A stretch of 64,000 nt of DNA from CAMDPA01 sp965223035 (GCA_965223035.1 OZ244980.1:2294001-2358000), one strand, 5' to 3'. Positions 16,342 through 25,224 are shown, counted from the stretch's first letter. Notes: generated by a model from the sequence alone, not told the origin. Numbers and translations: made by a program.

Positions 16342-17672
16342 GCTGCAGCTCCGTTCATCGACATGGTGATGTATTTTTTCCAAGCGTTGAACTGATTGCG
16401 CATCTGCCGCTCGGTGGTGCCGTTTTCCACTACACCCTCATCGGGGTCTTCACCGGCGGTGTAGAGCCGTTGGACATTCACCCATTCCAGCCCGTCCGAC
16501 TGCAAACCTTCCTGCGCACGCTCGTACATCTCAAGGTCGTCGTGCCCGACGATAGAGGTCGGCGCGTTGATCAGCCGGTTGTACATCGCGGTTCGTTCCA
16601 ACAGCATGTCTGGTGCGCCGACCAATCGGTAGATGTAGCTTTCTACCAACGTCTTATCGGCGGCGAGCGGCGTGAACACACGCAATGCCTGGATCGGCCC
16701 CTTGATCATGATGTTCGGGAAATAAACCGTATTGTGCCGATTTTCTCCGAGGATCTGCCGGGCCCGGTCCTCGCCGTAGGCTTCGACCATCCTTTCGAAA
16801 TAGCCCGGGATCGCTGAGTAATCGGAGTGAATGGAATGATGGACGCCGGTATGGCCGTGCCCATTTGGCCACGTGCGAATGCCCATATTCTCGAAGAATT
16901 CATAAGATGACATGAAGGGCGCAATGACCTCCATCGCCATCGGCTTTTTGGTGTCTTCGGGCTTGGCCATCGCGTTCCATAAATCCACCGCAGTGCCGGC
17001 GGAGCTTTCGTGCGCGACCATGGGATGGCAGGTGTCGGTTTGGTTCTCGACCAGCATCTTCCAATTGCAGTTGTGCATATAGCGCAACGGCGGACCGGCG
17101 ACCTCCAGCTTGCCGACCGGCGAGCGGTCGATCATATTGTCGAGGGACGACAGCGAATCACCGAAGAACTGCTCAAACCCGATACCATCGGCGCTGAGCC
17201 TGGCGAACACGAACCCACGATAGTTCTTGACGGCGCCAACGCGGGCTAATCCGTTTCCCGCTTCACTGTTTTCAAAGCCGGTATCCTGGTAGCCCTTTTT
17301 CAGCGGGATCGCCAGCAGCGACCCATCGGTCTTGAATGACCAGGCGTGATAGGGGCAGCGGAAAAACTTGCCGGTATTGCCACTGCGATCAATGACGATC
17401 TTGGTGCCCTTGTGCGCACAGCGGTTATAGATCACATAGACCTCGCGATCGCTGTGACGCACCATCAGCACGGGCTGACGGCCAATCTCGGCGGCAAAGT
17501 AGTCGCCTGGATTGGGCACCTGGCTGTCGTGGCCCACGAACACCCAGGTGTTGGTGAACAGATGTTTCATCTCAAGTTGAAAGATCTCATCATTGACGTA
17601 GACGTCGCGATGGACCTCGGTCGGGCGAATGAGGGCTTCGACCGCAGTCGGATCGTTGGTGTATTGGACCAT
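16338..17672 (-). CDS. Rieske aromatic-ring-hydroxylating oxygenase alpha subunit
   Basis: Catalytic subunit of 444 aa. The Rieske [2Fe-2S] ligands are Cys85-Ala-His87 and Cys106-Pro-Tyr-His109 (CxH-x18-CxxH). The mononuclear iron site is in NWKMLVENQTDTCHPMVAH, with His216 and His221. It should insert O2 into an aromatic or related substrate using electrons from the reductase gene 18 nt upstream. The enzyme is a three-component type with alpha, beta and reductase all present; no separate ferredoxin gene is seen, and the reductase carries its own 2Fe-2S domain. Substrate unknown. Confidence 0.93.
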   Translation of the reverse strand: MVQYTNDPTAVEALIRPTEVHRDVYVNDEIFQLEMKHLFTNTWVFVGHDSQVPNPGDYFAAEIGRQPVLMVRHSDREVYVIYNRCAHKGTKIVIDRSGNTGKFFRCPYHAWSFKTDGSLLAIPLKKGYQDTGFENSEAGNGLARVGAVKNYRGFVFARLSADGIGFEQFFGDSLSSLDNMIDRSPVGKLEVAGPPLRYMHNCNWKMLVENQTDTCHPMVAHESSAGTAVDLWNAMAKPEDTKKPMAMEVIAPFMSSYEFFENMGIRTWPNGHGHTGVHHSIHSDYSAIPGYFERMVEAYGEDRARQILGENRHNTVYFPNIMIKGPIQALRVFTPLAADKTLVESYIYRLVGAPDMLLERTAMYNRLINAPTSIVGHDDLEMYERAQEGLQSDGLEWVNVQRLYTAGEDPDEGVVENGTTERQMRNQFNAWKKYITMSMNGAAA

Positions 17673-17690
17673 GGTTCGTCCTCCAATTGC

Positions 17691-18656
17691 TCAAAGATCG
17701 AGCACAAGTCTGTCGGTTTTCGCGCGGGACACGCAAATTTGCATGACAGTATTGGCCGCGCGCTCACGGTCCGTCAAAACCACGTCGCGATGGTCCGGCA
17801 CGCCGGCCAGAACGCCCGTTTGACAGATCCCGCAATCACCGCGCTGGCAGTCATAAATGAGATCAAGGCCCTCCGCCTCCAGCGCCTGAATGATGGTGCG
17901 ATCGGCCGGCACCACCACGACCTGGCCGGTCGAACCGATCTCCACCTCGAAGGCGGTGTCACCGGCCTGGTCCTTGGGCGTTGAGAACAGCTCGAAATGG
18001 ACGTGGTCGCGCGAATGGCCCATCTCGGCGGCCAACTCGCGTGCGGCTTCAATCATGCCGCGCGGGCCGCAGACATAGATGTGATCGCCGACGGTGAGGC
18101 TGGCGATCAGCGCCCTCAAATCAAGACGATGCTCCGGCTCGTCGTCACAGTAGACCGTGCAGGCGCCTTGGCACAGGGCCTCAATCTCGTCGACAAAAGC
18201 CAAGCGGGTGCGCGATCGACCGGAATAGTGCAGGGCAAAAGGCCGGCCGGCGGCCCTGAGTTCGGCCGCCATTGAAGTGATCGGCGTTACGCCGATGCCG
18301 CCGGCGATCAGCACCGAATGGGCTGGGCTCTGAGCCAAGGGAAAATCGTTGTTGGGCGCGGAGGTCGAAATCGTATCGCCGATCTTGAGCGCATGCATAT
18401 AGGCTGAACCGCCCTGGCCATTCTGCTCCAGCAGTACGCCGAGCCGGTAGCTGGTGGGTGCGGCGGTCGCATCGGGGGTCGATGCCAGGTTCATCAGCGA
18501 ATAGTGGCGGTGGCCACCGTCCGGCAGAAACACGCGGATATGGGCACCGGCCCGAAATCCAGGCAACGGCGTGGCGTCCGCGGTAACGAGCTGGACGGCT
18601 CTGATGGCCGGAGCCGGCGCCCCGATATCTGTGACTTTCAGGGTCAGCTCCGCCAT
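17691..18656 (-). CDS. Oxygenase reductase (FMN/NAD plus 2Fe-2S, phthalate dioxygenase reductase type)
   Basis: A 321-aa electron-transfer protein. The N-terminal flavin domain shows HYSLMN (RxYS-like, with H for R). The NAD-binding part has LIAGGIGVTPITSM and YVCGPRGMI. The C-terminal plant-type ferredoxin domain has YDCQRGDCGICQ plus a distal Cys in MQICVSRA (Cx4Cx2C...C). This is the domain order of phthalate dioxygenase reductase and VanB. It is the first gene of the minus-strand operon and supplies NADH electrons to the Rieske alpha subunit. Confidence 0.92.
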   Translation of the reverse strand: MAELTLKVTDIGAPAPAIRAVQLVTADATPLPGFRAGAHIRVFLPDGGHRHYSLMNLASTPDATAAPTSYRLGVLLEQNGQGGSAYMHALKIGDTISTSAPNNDFPLAQSPAHSVLIAGGIGVTPITSMAAELRAAGRPFALHYSGRSRTRLAFVDEIEALCQGACTVYCDDEPEHRLDLRALIASLTVGDHIYVCGPRGMIEAARELAAEMGHSRDHVHFELFSTPKDQAGDTAFEVEIGSTGQVVVVPADRTIIQALEAEGLDLIYDCQRGDCGICQTGVLAGVPDHRDVVLTDRERAANTVMQICVSRAKTDRLVLDL

Positions 18657-18821
18657 TATCGGGTGTTAACTCCGTCGCGTGGCATATTGCGAATTGATCT
18701 GTAGCCGGTCGTTACCTCAGTTTAGCGTGCGATTGGGTCCGGCGGAAGCGAACTTTGGTTCGTCTTGCGAGCAGAGCCCACCGGATGCAACAGTCGGTTG
18801 CCGCAAAGCGGAAGGAAGATC
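18657..18821. promoter_or_regulatory. Divergent promoter region
   Basis: A 165-nt space between the Rieske operon (minus) and the opine-dehydrogenase-like operon (plus). Both promoters must lie here or nearby. I could not assign -35/-10 boxes or an operator, and no regulator gene is adjacent. Confidence 0.45.
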
Positions 18822-19901
18822 ATGATGAAAATAGCTGTACTGGGCGGCGGCAACGGCTGCTATGCGGCCGTCGCGGATTTTGTCGAAGCCGGCCACGAGG
18901 TCATTTGGTGGCGTCGGGACCGTAACAGCTTCGCGGAGGTGCTCGCCACCAAGACCTTGACGATTACCGATCACAAGGGCAGCCGGCGGGTCGCTGTCAC
19001 GCCGACCGACGACATCAGTCGGGCGCTGGCCGACGCGGAACTGATCGTCGCGCCGATCCCGGCCTTCGCCCAGGCGGACTTAGCCGACGCGATGGCGCCG
19101 CATGTGACTGACGGTCAAGTGGTCTATCTGCCGCCGGGGTCGTTTGGGTCCTATGTCATGCTGCAGCGCATCAGGGACAGGGGCTGCCGGGCCGATGTGG
19201 TGTTCGCCGAGACCGGCACGCTGCCCTGGTTAACGCGCAAGCGCAGCACGACGGAGGTCCGTATTACCACGCGGGCGAGCCGGCTGCCGACCGGGGCGCT
19301 TCCCGCTCGCGCCAACGATCATGCCGTGGCCGTGATCTCCCGAGCGTTCCCGGGTGTGATCGAGCCGGTCGAGGATGCCCTGTCGGCGGCGCTGATGAAC
19401 GCCGGGCCGATCATCCATCCGCCGCTGATCCTGATGAATGCCGGCCCGATTGAGCATTTCGAGCGGTGGGACATCCACAACGAAGGCACGCAGCCGTCGA
19501 TTCGGCGCACCCATACCGCGCTCGACCATGAGCGGATCGCGCTGCGCGAAGCGCTCGGCTATCGTCCGCCGCATTTTCCGCTCTCGGATCACTATGACAG
19601 CGGCGACTGGATGTACGGCAACCTGGCCCATGACAAATTGGTCGACTCGGGGGATTGGCACGAGCAGCTCAACCTCACCACGCATCGGTATATGCGCGAA
19701 GATATCGCCGTCGGCCTTGCCTTTCTGGTGTCCGTTGCCGAGTGGGCGGGTGTCGAGGCGCCCGTGGCACGGGGGCTGTTGGCGATCGCCAGCGCCGTCA
19801 CCGGTCAAGATTTGCGCAACTCGGGACGTACGCTTGAGGCGCTGGGCCTGGCGGATAAGAGCCGCGCCGAGCTGCAGCGGCTGTTGGGGGAGGGTGTTTG
19901 A
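18822..19901 (+). CDS. NAD/NADP octopine/nopaline dehydrogenase family protein
   Basis: A 359-aa dehydrogenase. The N-terminal Rossmann domain begins MMKIAVLGGGNGCYAAVADF (GxGxxx). The C-terminal helical domain carries ALMNAGPIIHPPLILMNAG and an IEHFERWDIHNEG-like stretch, typical of opine dehydrogenases, where His and Asp act in catalysis. The family oxidises or forms N-(carboxyalkyl)amino acids. AAGGAAG near 18812-18818 selects the ATG at 18822. The stop overlaps the next ATG (TGATG). Operon with a 3-hydroxyacyl-CoA-dehydrogenase-like and a racemase-like gene. Confidence 0.85.
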   Translation: MMKIAVLGGGNGCYAAVADFVEAGHEVIWWRRDRNSFAEVLATKTLTITDHKGSRRVAVTPTDDISRALADAELIVAPIPAFAQADLADAMAPHVTDGQVVYLPPGSFGSYVMLQRIRDRGCRADVVFAETGTLPWLTRKRSTTEVRITTRASRLPTGALPARANDHAVAVISRAFPGVIEPVEDALSAALMNAGPIIHPPLILMNAGPIEHFERWDIHNEGTQPSIRRTHTALDHERIALREALGYRPPHFPLSDHYDSGDWMYGNLAHDKLVDSGDWHEQLNLTTHRYMREDIAVGLAFLVSVAEWAGVEAPVARGLLAIASAVTGQDLRNSGRTLEALGLADKSRAELQRLLGEGV

Positions 19902-20884
19902 TGGCCGATGGCGCGACAATCGCTTGTATCGGGGCCGGCCGCATGGGGCGTGGCATCGCCCATTGCGTCGCCTATGCCGGCCATCACATCCGACTGCTCG
20001 ACGCCAAACTGCGCACTGATGCGGACTTCTCCGAGCTGCAGCGCCAGGCCCTGCACGAGGTCGAGGACACGTTGGGCATGCTGGCCGCGCTCGGCGGCTT
20101 CGACGCAGCGCTGATCCCGGACCTGATGACGCGGGTCAGCGTGTTGCCGGCGGCGCGGGCGAACGCGGCTCTGGCGGGCGCATCGATCGTGTTTGAGGGG
20201 GTGCCCGAGGTCGAGGCTGCCAAAGGTCAGGCGTTCGCCCTGTTCGATCAGCATGCCGATCCCGATGCCATTTTGGCGTCGACCACCTCGACGATGCTGT
20301 CGACCACGCTGGCGGGGCTGACCGCGCGTCCGGAGCAGTTCTTGAACGCGCATTGGCTAAACCCAGCGTTCCTGGTTCCATTGGTGGAGCTGAGCCCAAC
20401 CGAGACAACGGCGGCGCCGACGCTGGAGCGGTTGAGCGCGTTTTTGGAGTCGATCGGCAAGGTTCCCGTCACCTGCAAGGCTTCACCCGGCTTTATCGTC
20501 TCACGCATTCAGGCGCTGGCGATGAACGAGGCGGCGCGCTTGGTCGAAGAGGGCGTGGCATCGGCCGCGGATGTCGACAAGGCCGTGAAGTACGGCTTTG
20601 GCTTGCGGTTTGCCGTCCTGGGCCTGTTGGAATTCATCGATTGGGGCGGCGGCGACATTCTTTATTATGCCAGCAAGCAGCTGAGTGAAGCCTTCGGCGA
20701 TGATCGGTTTGCCGCGCCAGCGATCGTCAAAGCCAACATGGAGGCGGGGCGCATCGGATTGCGATCGGGGTCGGGCTTTTTGGACTATGGCGCGCTCGAT
20801 ATCGACCGCTATCGGATGGACCGCATGGCCGCGTTTCTCAAAGCCGTACAGGACTTGGGTCTTGCGCGACCACCGGTGGTGTAG
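19901..20884 (+). CDS. 3-hydroxyacyl-CoA dehydrogenase family protein
   Basis: A 327-aa NAD-dependent dehydrogenase. The Rossmann fold starts IACIGAGRMGRGIAHCVAYA. The catalytic His lies in NAHWLNPAFLVPLVELSP with the paired Glu, and SPGFIVSRIQ opens the C-terminal helical domain. Single-domain relatives include 3-hydroxybutyryl-CoA, L-carnitine and L-gulonate 3-dehydrogenases, so the substrate need not be a CoA ester. The ATG at 19901 overlaps the upstream TGA. It probably works with the opine-dehydrogenase-like product in one pathway. Confidence 0.87.
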   Translation: MADGATIACIGAGRMGRGIAHCVAYAGHHIRLLDAKLRTDADFSELQRQALHEVEDTLGMLAALGGFDAALIPDLMTRVSVLPAARANAALAGASIVFEGVPEVEAAKGQAFALFDQHADPDAILASTTSTMLSTTLAGLTARPEQFLNAHWLNPAFLVPLVELSPTETTAAPTLERLSAFLESIGKVPVTCKASPGFIVSRIQALAMNEAARLVEEGVASAADVDKAVKYGFGLRFAVLGLLEFIDWGGGDILYYASKQLSEAFGDDRFAAPAIVKANMEAGRIGLRSGSGFLDYGALDIDRYRMDRMAAFLKAVQDLGLARPPVV

Positions 20885-20951
20885 CGCTGGCGGCCCGAAT
20901 TGCGTTGCCGCGTGATGGGTCTCAGCGTTCAGTGAGCGTTAGGAGTGTGTG

Positions 20952-21728
20952 ATGATCAAGTTATGGTATCAGAGCTACGTCGATTACGAGCACGGGGCGC
21001 TATATTGGGATGAACTCAAGCAACACCTCGACGCCATTGTCGATCCCGGCACCGAAGTCGACATCAAGGGCATCACGCCGCATGACAACTATGCCCATCC
21101 GATCGTCGAATTCCGGTGTGCACGCGAGGTGATCTGCAACGCGGTGAAGGCGGAGCGCGCCGGCTACGACGCCTTCATCATCGGCCATTTTCAGGATGCG
21201 GGGCTCTACGAAGCCCGCTCCGTCGTCGATATCCCCGTGCTCGGCATGGGGGAAGCCTCGATGCTTTACGCCTGCCAACTGGGCCAGCAAATCGGCATCG
21301 TCACCATCAATCGGCGCTACATTCCTTGGTTTCATCACCAAATCGGGAAGTATGGCTTGGCAAAGCGCGTCACCGGCGTGGATGCCATGCAGTTCGAACC
21401 GGGTCAGATTCTGGCCGCCTTCGGGTCCGATGCCCGATTGCAGGACGTGCGCCGGTTGTTTGATGAGCAGGCCAAGCCGTTGGTGGAGCGCGGGATCGAC
21501 GTCCTGATCCCCGGCGGCGGCATACCCATGTTGTTGTTCTCACAACTGCAGTCCCACCGGGTTCAGGGCGCGCCGGTGATCAATGGCATTCCGATCGTGG
21601 TTAAGCTGGCCGAGATGAGCGTTAAGCTCAGTCGGGTTAACGGACTTGGCGTGAGCCGAACATCCGATTTCGTCAAGCCACCGCCGGACATCATTGAAGA
21701 GTTCATGGCCCACCCCAAGGGCCTTTGA
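20952..21728 (+). CDS. Asp/Glu/hydantoin racemase-fold protein lacking both catalytic Cys
   Basis: A 258-aa protein of the Asp/Glu/hydantoin racemase superfamily, recognised from DAFIIGHFQDAGLYEARSVV, IPVLGMGEASMLYA and IDVLIPGGGIPMLLF. The two Cys that do the proton transfer in active members would sit in the first and third of these motifs. Here they read GHFQ and PGGGIP, so neither Cys is present. It may be a lyase, isomerase or binding protein of the same fold. AGGAG at 20941-20945 favours the ATG at 20952. It is third in a plus-strand operon and precedes a TRAP transporter. Confidence 0.75.
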   Translation: MIKLWYQSYVDYEHGALYWDELKQHLDAIVDPGTEVDIKGITPHDNYAHPIVEFRCAREVICNAVKAERAGYDAFIIGHFQDAGLYEARSVVDIPVLGMGEASMLYACQLGQQIGIVTINRRYIPWFHHQIGKYGLAKRVTGVDAMQFEPGQILAAFGSDARLQDVRRLFDEQAKPLVERGIDVLIPGGGIPMLLFSQLQSHRVQGAPVINGIPIVVKLAEMSVKLSRVNGLGVSRTSDFVKPPPDIIEEFMAHPKGL

Positions 21729-21846
21729 GGCCGGATGGTGGCGATGGGAGCTGCGTCGGCCGCTCGCCTAACGCGCGTCAGAGTAAGCTGCAGCCATCCC
21801 GCTCGCTGCCCGGTTCCTCCACTGGGCCACCCAATGCATGATGTTC

Positions 21847-21929
21847 TAGAGCAACCTGCCTTTAATCGGAATCGGAACGATCCCGATTAAAGGCAGAAAG
21901 TTGCTCTACACTTTAAGAGCGATCATCTA
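21847..21929 (+). repeat. Palindromic intergenic repeat, copy 2
   Basis: Full-length copy: TAGAGCAACCTGCCTTTAAT opens one arm, CGGAATCGGAACGATCCCGA is the centre, and TTAAAGGCAGAAAGTTGCTC returns. The tail is TACACTTTAAGAGCGATCATCTA. It lies 119 nt after the stop of the racemase-like gene and is directly joined to the second repeat module. Confidence 0.88.
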
Positions 21930-21988
21930 GGCGGCCGGGCGGGGAGCGGGTTAGCATGGCTGATCCGCCCAAGGCGGACAGGCTCTAG
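21930..21988 (-). repeat. Second repeat module (TCCGCC hairpin), attached to copy 2
   Basis: Contains the hairpin TCCGCC-CAA-GGCGGA (21964-21978) and GGCCGGGCGGGGAGCGGG (21932-21949). The same two elements, in reverse orientation, follow repeat copy 3 at 25341-25437 and stand without a palindromic copy near 52867-52920. A partial copy is at 6521-6538. Confidence 0.65.
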
Positions 21989-22190
21989 GCAACGGAGGTG
22001 GGCTGAAAAATGGTGGCGGTTTTTGCGGCGGGCGCGGTGCCACGATATGGCTACCGGTTGGAGCGCTCCGCGTTTGATAGCTGCCGCGGAATGGCCTAGA
22101 AAAGACTCAGCGCGTATGGTTGAACGCGTGATACATCAGCCTGGCAAAGGCTTAAACGAAGAGATGCGTCAATCACTGTGGGAGGACAGT

Positions 22191-23171
22191 ATGCCAAGAC
22201 CAATAGGAACGATGGTGGCTGGCCTGGCCGTCATGATGGTCGGGATCAGCGGACACACGCAGGCAGCCGAGATCACACTGCGAGCAGCCAGTTGCTTCCC
22301 GATCGGCAGCCCGCCCTCCAGGTCCTTCGAGGCCTTGGTCAAACAGATCAACGCCCGCGGCAAGGGCGTGGTACAAATCAAAATGGTTGGCGGGGCACCA
22401 GCGATTGGTAGTCCGTTTACGCTCACCCAAAAGGTGGCCGCAGGCGCTTACGACATAGTCGGTTGCACGGAGGCCTACTTTGGCAACGTGCTGCCCGAGG
22501 GGCCGGTGTTGCGGTTTGCAGAAAAATCGTATGCGGAGCTGCGCAAAAACGGTGGTCTGGACTATGTGCAGAAATTGTTTGGCGCCAAGGGTCTGCATTT
22601 TTTGGTGCGCCACGCCGACAACGGACCATTCCATCTATGGACCAGTCGGCCGATCAATAAGCCCAATTTGAAGGGGCTGCACCTCCGCGTCTCCCCGGTT
22701 TATACTGCCTTTTTCACGTCGTTGGGGGCAACCGTACAGCAGTCCAACATACAGCAGGTCTACACCTATATGGAGAACGGCACCGTGCAAGGCTATGGCT
22801 GGCCGATCGCGGGCTGGGTGCCGTCTTGGATCAAGGTGACCAAGTATCGGATCGATCCGGGATTTTATAACAGCACGCTGCATACGCTGGTCAATCTGCG
22901 CAAATGGAAGTCGCTCAGCAAGCAACAACAAGACCTGCTGATGAAGATCGGGCTTGAGTTCGAAGCGCGGGCCGAGCCCGATAGCCCGGAAATGACGGCG
23001 CTCGTCAAAAAGCAGCGCGCGTGGTTGGATTCCAAGGGCATGAAGACCATCACCTTCGAAGGCGCTGACCGCAAAAAGTGGGTCGAGGCGGCTAAGTCCT
23101 CTGGCTGGAAGGAAGTTCTTGACCGTTCGCCGAAACATGGGCCGAAGCTGAAGGAACTGTTCACGAAGTAA
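22191..23171 (+). CDS. dctP: TRAP transporter substrate-binding protein (DctP family)
   Basis: Periplasmic binding protein of 326 aa. The signal peptide covers about residues 1-25 (MVAGLAVMMVGISGHTQAA). The mature protein starts EITLRAASCFP and contains the DctP-type segments LKGLHLRVSPVYTAFFTSLG and YTYMENGTVQGYGWPI. The family binds carboxylates through a conserved Arg, here probably in LHLRV. GGAGG at 22181-22185 fixes the ATG at 22191; an upstream extension to 22023 has no ribosome-binding site. First gene of a complete dctPQM set. Ligand unknown. Confidence 0.9.
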   Translation: MPRPIGTMVAGLAVMMVGISGHTQAAEITLRAASCFPIGSPPSRSFEALVKQINARGKGVVQIKMVGGAPAIGSPFTLTQKVAAGAYDIVGCTEAYFGNVLPEGPVLRFAEKSYAELRKNGGLDYVQKLFGAKGLHFLVRHADNGPFHLWTSRPINKPNLKGLHLRVSPVYTAFFTSLGATVQQSNIQQVYTYMENGTVQGYGWPIAGWVPSWIKVTKYRIDPGFYNSTLHTLVNLRKWKSLSKQQQDLLMKIGLEFEARAEPDSPEMTALVKKQRAWLDSKGMKTITFEGADRKKWVEAAKSSGWKEVLDRSPKHGPKLKELFTK

Positions 23172-23245
23172 GTCCCCTGCGTCGATGACAGCCCCGGGGG
23201 CGGCCGGCTGGCAGCTGCCGCCCCGAACTGGACCCGCGATCCAAC

Positions 23246-23767
23246 ATGACCAGGCTTCTCGACACGCTGGAGACGGGCTTCAACCTGATGCTTCAGGTGC
23301 TGGCGGTGATCGTTGCCATTTCGATTGCCGCGTTCGCCATCCTGATTCCATTGAACCTGCTGTCCATCAGACTGCAGATGGGTGGAATCTGGTGGTTGTA
23401 TGAGGCCATCGAGTACACGCTTTTCGTCGGCATCTTTCTGTGCGCGCCGTGGGTGCTGCAGCAGGGTGCGCATGTCCGGGTCGACGTGTTCGTCGCAGCT
23501 CTGCCACGCCAAGCTGCGATCCGGTTGGAGCAGATCATGGACGCGGCCGGGGCGGCCTTGTGCGTGGTGCTGTGCTACTACGGCGTGCGGGCGACGCTCT
23601 CCGAGTTCATGGCCGGAACACTGCCCGACAAAGATTTGCGCATCGATAACTGGATTATGCTGAGCGTCTTTTCCATCTCATTTCTGTTATTGGCCATCGA
23701 ATTCTTGTTCCGTCTGCGTCGCGCTCGGGAGCGAGCGGAAACCCAACAGGCCAAAACGGGGCTTTAG
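23246..23767 (+). CDS. dctQ: TRAP transporter small permease (DctQ family)
   Basis: A 173-aa inner-membrane protein with four hydrophobic segments: LMLQVLAVIVAISIAAFAIL, the TLFVGIFLCAPWVL region, ALCVVLCYYGV and LSVFSISFLLLAIEFLF. The loop HVRVDVFVAALPRQ is typical of DctQ (HIRVD). It pairs with the large permease downstream. The stop TAG at 23765 forms part of the ribosome-binding site of the next gene. Confidence 0.9.
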   Translation: MTRLLDTLETGFNLMLQVLAVIVAISIAAFAILIPLNLLSIRLQMGGIWWLYEAIEYTLFVGIFLCAPWVLQQGAHVRVDVFVAALPRQAAIRLEQIMDAAGAALCVVLCYYGVRATLSEFMAGTLPDKDLRIDNWIMLSVFSISFLLLAIEFLFRLRRARERAETQQAKTGL

Positions 23768-23778
23768 GAGCGCTCGGC

Positions 23779-25224
23779 ATGGAATGGTATTCGGCTCTGG
23801 CGCTGCTGCTCGGCACCGTATGCTTCATCATGTTTCTCGGCATGCCGGTGGCGTTTGCCTTTTTTGCCGCGAATGTTGTCGGGACCTACTTGTTCATCGG
23901 TGGTGATATCGGACTACTGTTCATGCCGATCGAGTTTCACAACGCGATTAAGTTCACGTTGACGCCGATCGCGCTGTTCCTTCTGATGGGCGAAATCCTG
24001 CTGCAGACCGGCGTTGCGTTCAGGGCGATTGGGGCGATCGACCGGATGATTTCGCGGGTGCCGGGTCGATTGTCGATCGTTTCAATCATTGGTGGGACGA
24101 TCTTTTCGGCCCTGTCAGGATCGACCATTGCCAACACCGCGACGCTTGGCTCGGTGCTGTTGCCCGATATGATCCGACGCGGCTATCACCCATCGATCGC
24201 CATGGGCCCGATTATGGCGGTCGGTGGCATCGCCATGCTGATACCGCCTTCCGCGCTCGCCGTGCTGCTTGCCAGCCTGGCGGAGCAATCGGTGGCGCAG
24301 CTGTTGATTGCCGGCATCGTTCCTGGCGTGTTGATGGCGATCTTATTCTTCGCCTACGTGATGATCCGCTGCGTGATCAGCCCGGAGTTGGCGCCCAGCT
24401 ACGCGCCAGACCATTCGGCGCTCGATCAGCCGGTGAGCGTTGCCTTCGCGCTGGGCGGGCGCCAGCTGGGCTCGGTGACCTATCGCGGTCGGTTTCGGGG
24501 GCAGCTCAACCGCGTTCTGCCGTTTATCGTCTACATCCTGCCGCTGATGATCATTTTCGTGGTTGTGGTGGGCAGCATCTTTTTCAAGATTGCCGCGCCG
24601 ACGGAGGCAGCCGCCTTGGGGTGTCTGGCGGCTCTGGCCGCGTGCTATCTGTTTCGACTGCTCAATTCGACGATCATCATCAGTGGAATCGAGGGGGCTA
24701 AATTCGGTTGGCGGGAGATCGTCAAGGCGCTGATGGAAACAGCCAAAATCAACACGATGATCCTGTTTATCATAGCGGGGTCACTGGTGTTCAGTCAGTC
24801 GCTTTCCAATTCTGGCGCGACCGCGGGACTGTTGGCCGCGATCAATGCCTTGGACCTGACGCCGTTGATGGTCGTGCTGATGATGATGGGCGTCTTGTTG
24901 TTTTTGGGCGCGTTCATGGATCAGGTCAGCATGCTGCTGATAACGCTACCCTTCTTTTTGCTGGGTCCGCAGTCGATGCAGGCGGTGTTCAACATCGATG
25001 TGATCTGGTTGATGGTGCTGATGCTGATCACCATGGAGATCAGCTTGCTGACGCCGCCGTTCGGGCTCTTGCTCTACGTCATGAAGGGCGTCGCCCCGTT
25101 CGACGTGAGCATCGCGCGGGTGGTGCAATCGGCGCTGCCGTTCATCCTGATCGAGCTGTTCGTCCTGGTGTTGCTGATCGCGTTTCCGGCGATGGCCACC
25201 TGGCTGCCGAATTACTTGAAGTGA
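23779..25224 (+). CDS. dctM: TRAP transporter large permease (DctM family)
   Basis: A 481-aa inner-membrane transporter subunit with about 12 hydrophobic segments, including the DctM signature regions ALSGSTIANTATLGSVLLPDM and IPPSALAVLLASLAEQS. It carries out the sodium-coupled uptake of the DctP-bound substrate. TAGGAG at 23765-23770 precedes the ATG by 8 nt. The gene ends 36 nt before repeat copy 3. Its position after the opine-dehydrogenase/racemase-like operon suggests that it imports the substrate of those enzymes. Confidence 0.92.
   Translation: MEWYSALALLLGTVCFIMFLGMPVAFAFFAANVVGTYLFIGGDIGLLFMPIEFHNAIKFTLTPIALFLLMGEILLQTGVAFRAIGAIDRMISRVPGRLSIVSIIGGTIFSALSGSTIANTATLGSVLLPDMIRRGYHPSIAMGPIMAVGGIAMLIPPSALAVLLASLAEQSVAQLLIAGIVPGVLMAILFFAYVMIRCVISPELAPSYAPDHSALDQPVSVAFALGGRQLGSVTYRGRFRGQLNRVLPFIVYILPLMIIFVVVVGSIFFKIAAPTEAAALGCLAALAACYLFRLLNSTIIISGIEGAKFGWREIVKALMETAKINTMILFIIAGSLVFSQSLSNSGATAGLLAAINALDLTPLMVVLMMMGVLLFLGAFMDQVSMLLITLPFFLLGPQSMQAVFNIDVIWLMVLMLITMEISLLTPPFGLLLYVMKGVAPFDVSIARVVQSALPFILIELFVLVLLIAFPAMATWLPNYLK

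Larger units (their letters stand above)
21729..22190. other. Intergenic region with composite repeat and DctP leader
   Basis: A 462-nt space. It holds palindromic repeat copy 2 (21847-21929) fused to a second repeat module (21930-21988). About 200 nt of leader follow before the DctP start, probably with the TRAP operon promoter, which I could not resolve. No gene is seen. Confidence 0.6.

Noticed and set aside
21847..21929. Insertion sequence or MITE with target duplication
   Set aside because: No transposase gene and no clear flanking target-site duplication were seen; the repeats are kept as a palindromic intergenic family of unknown origin.
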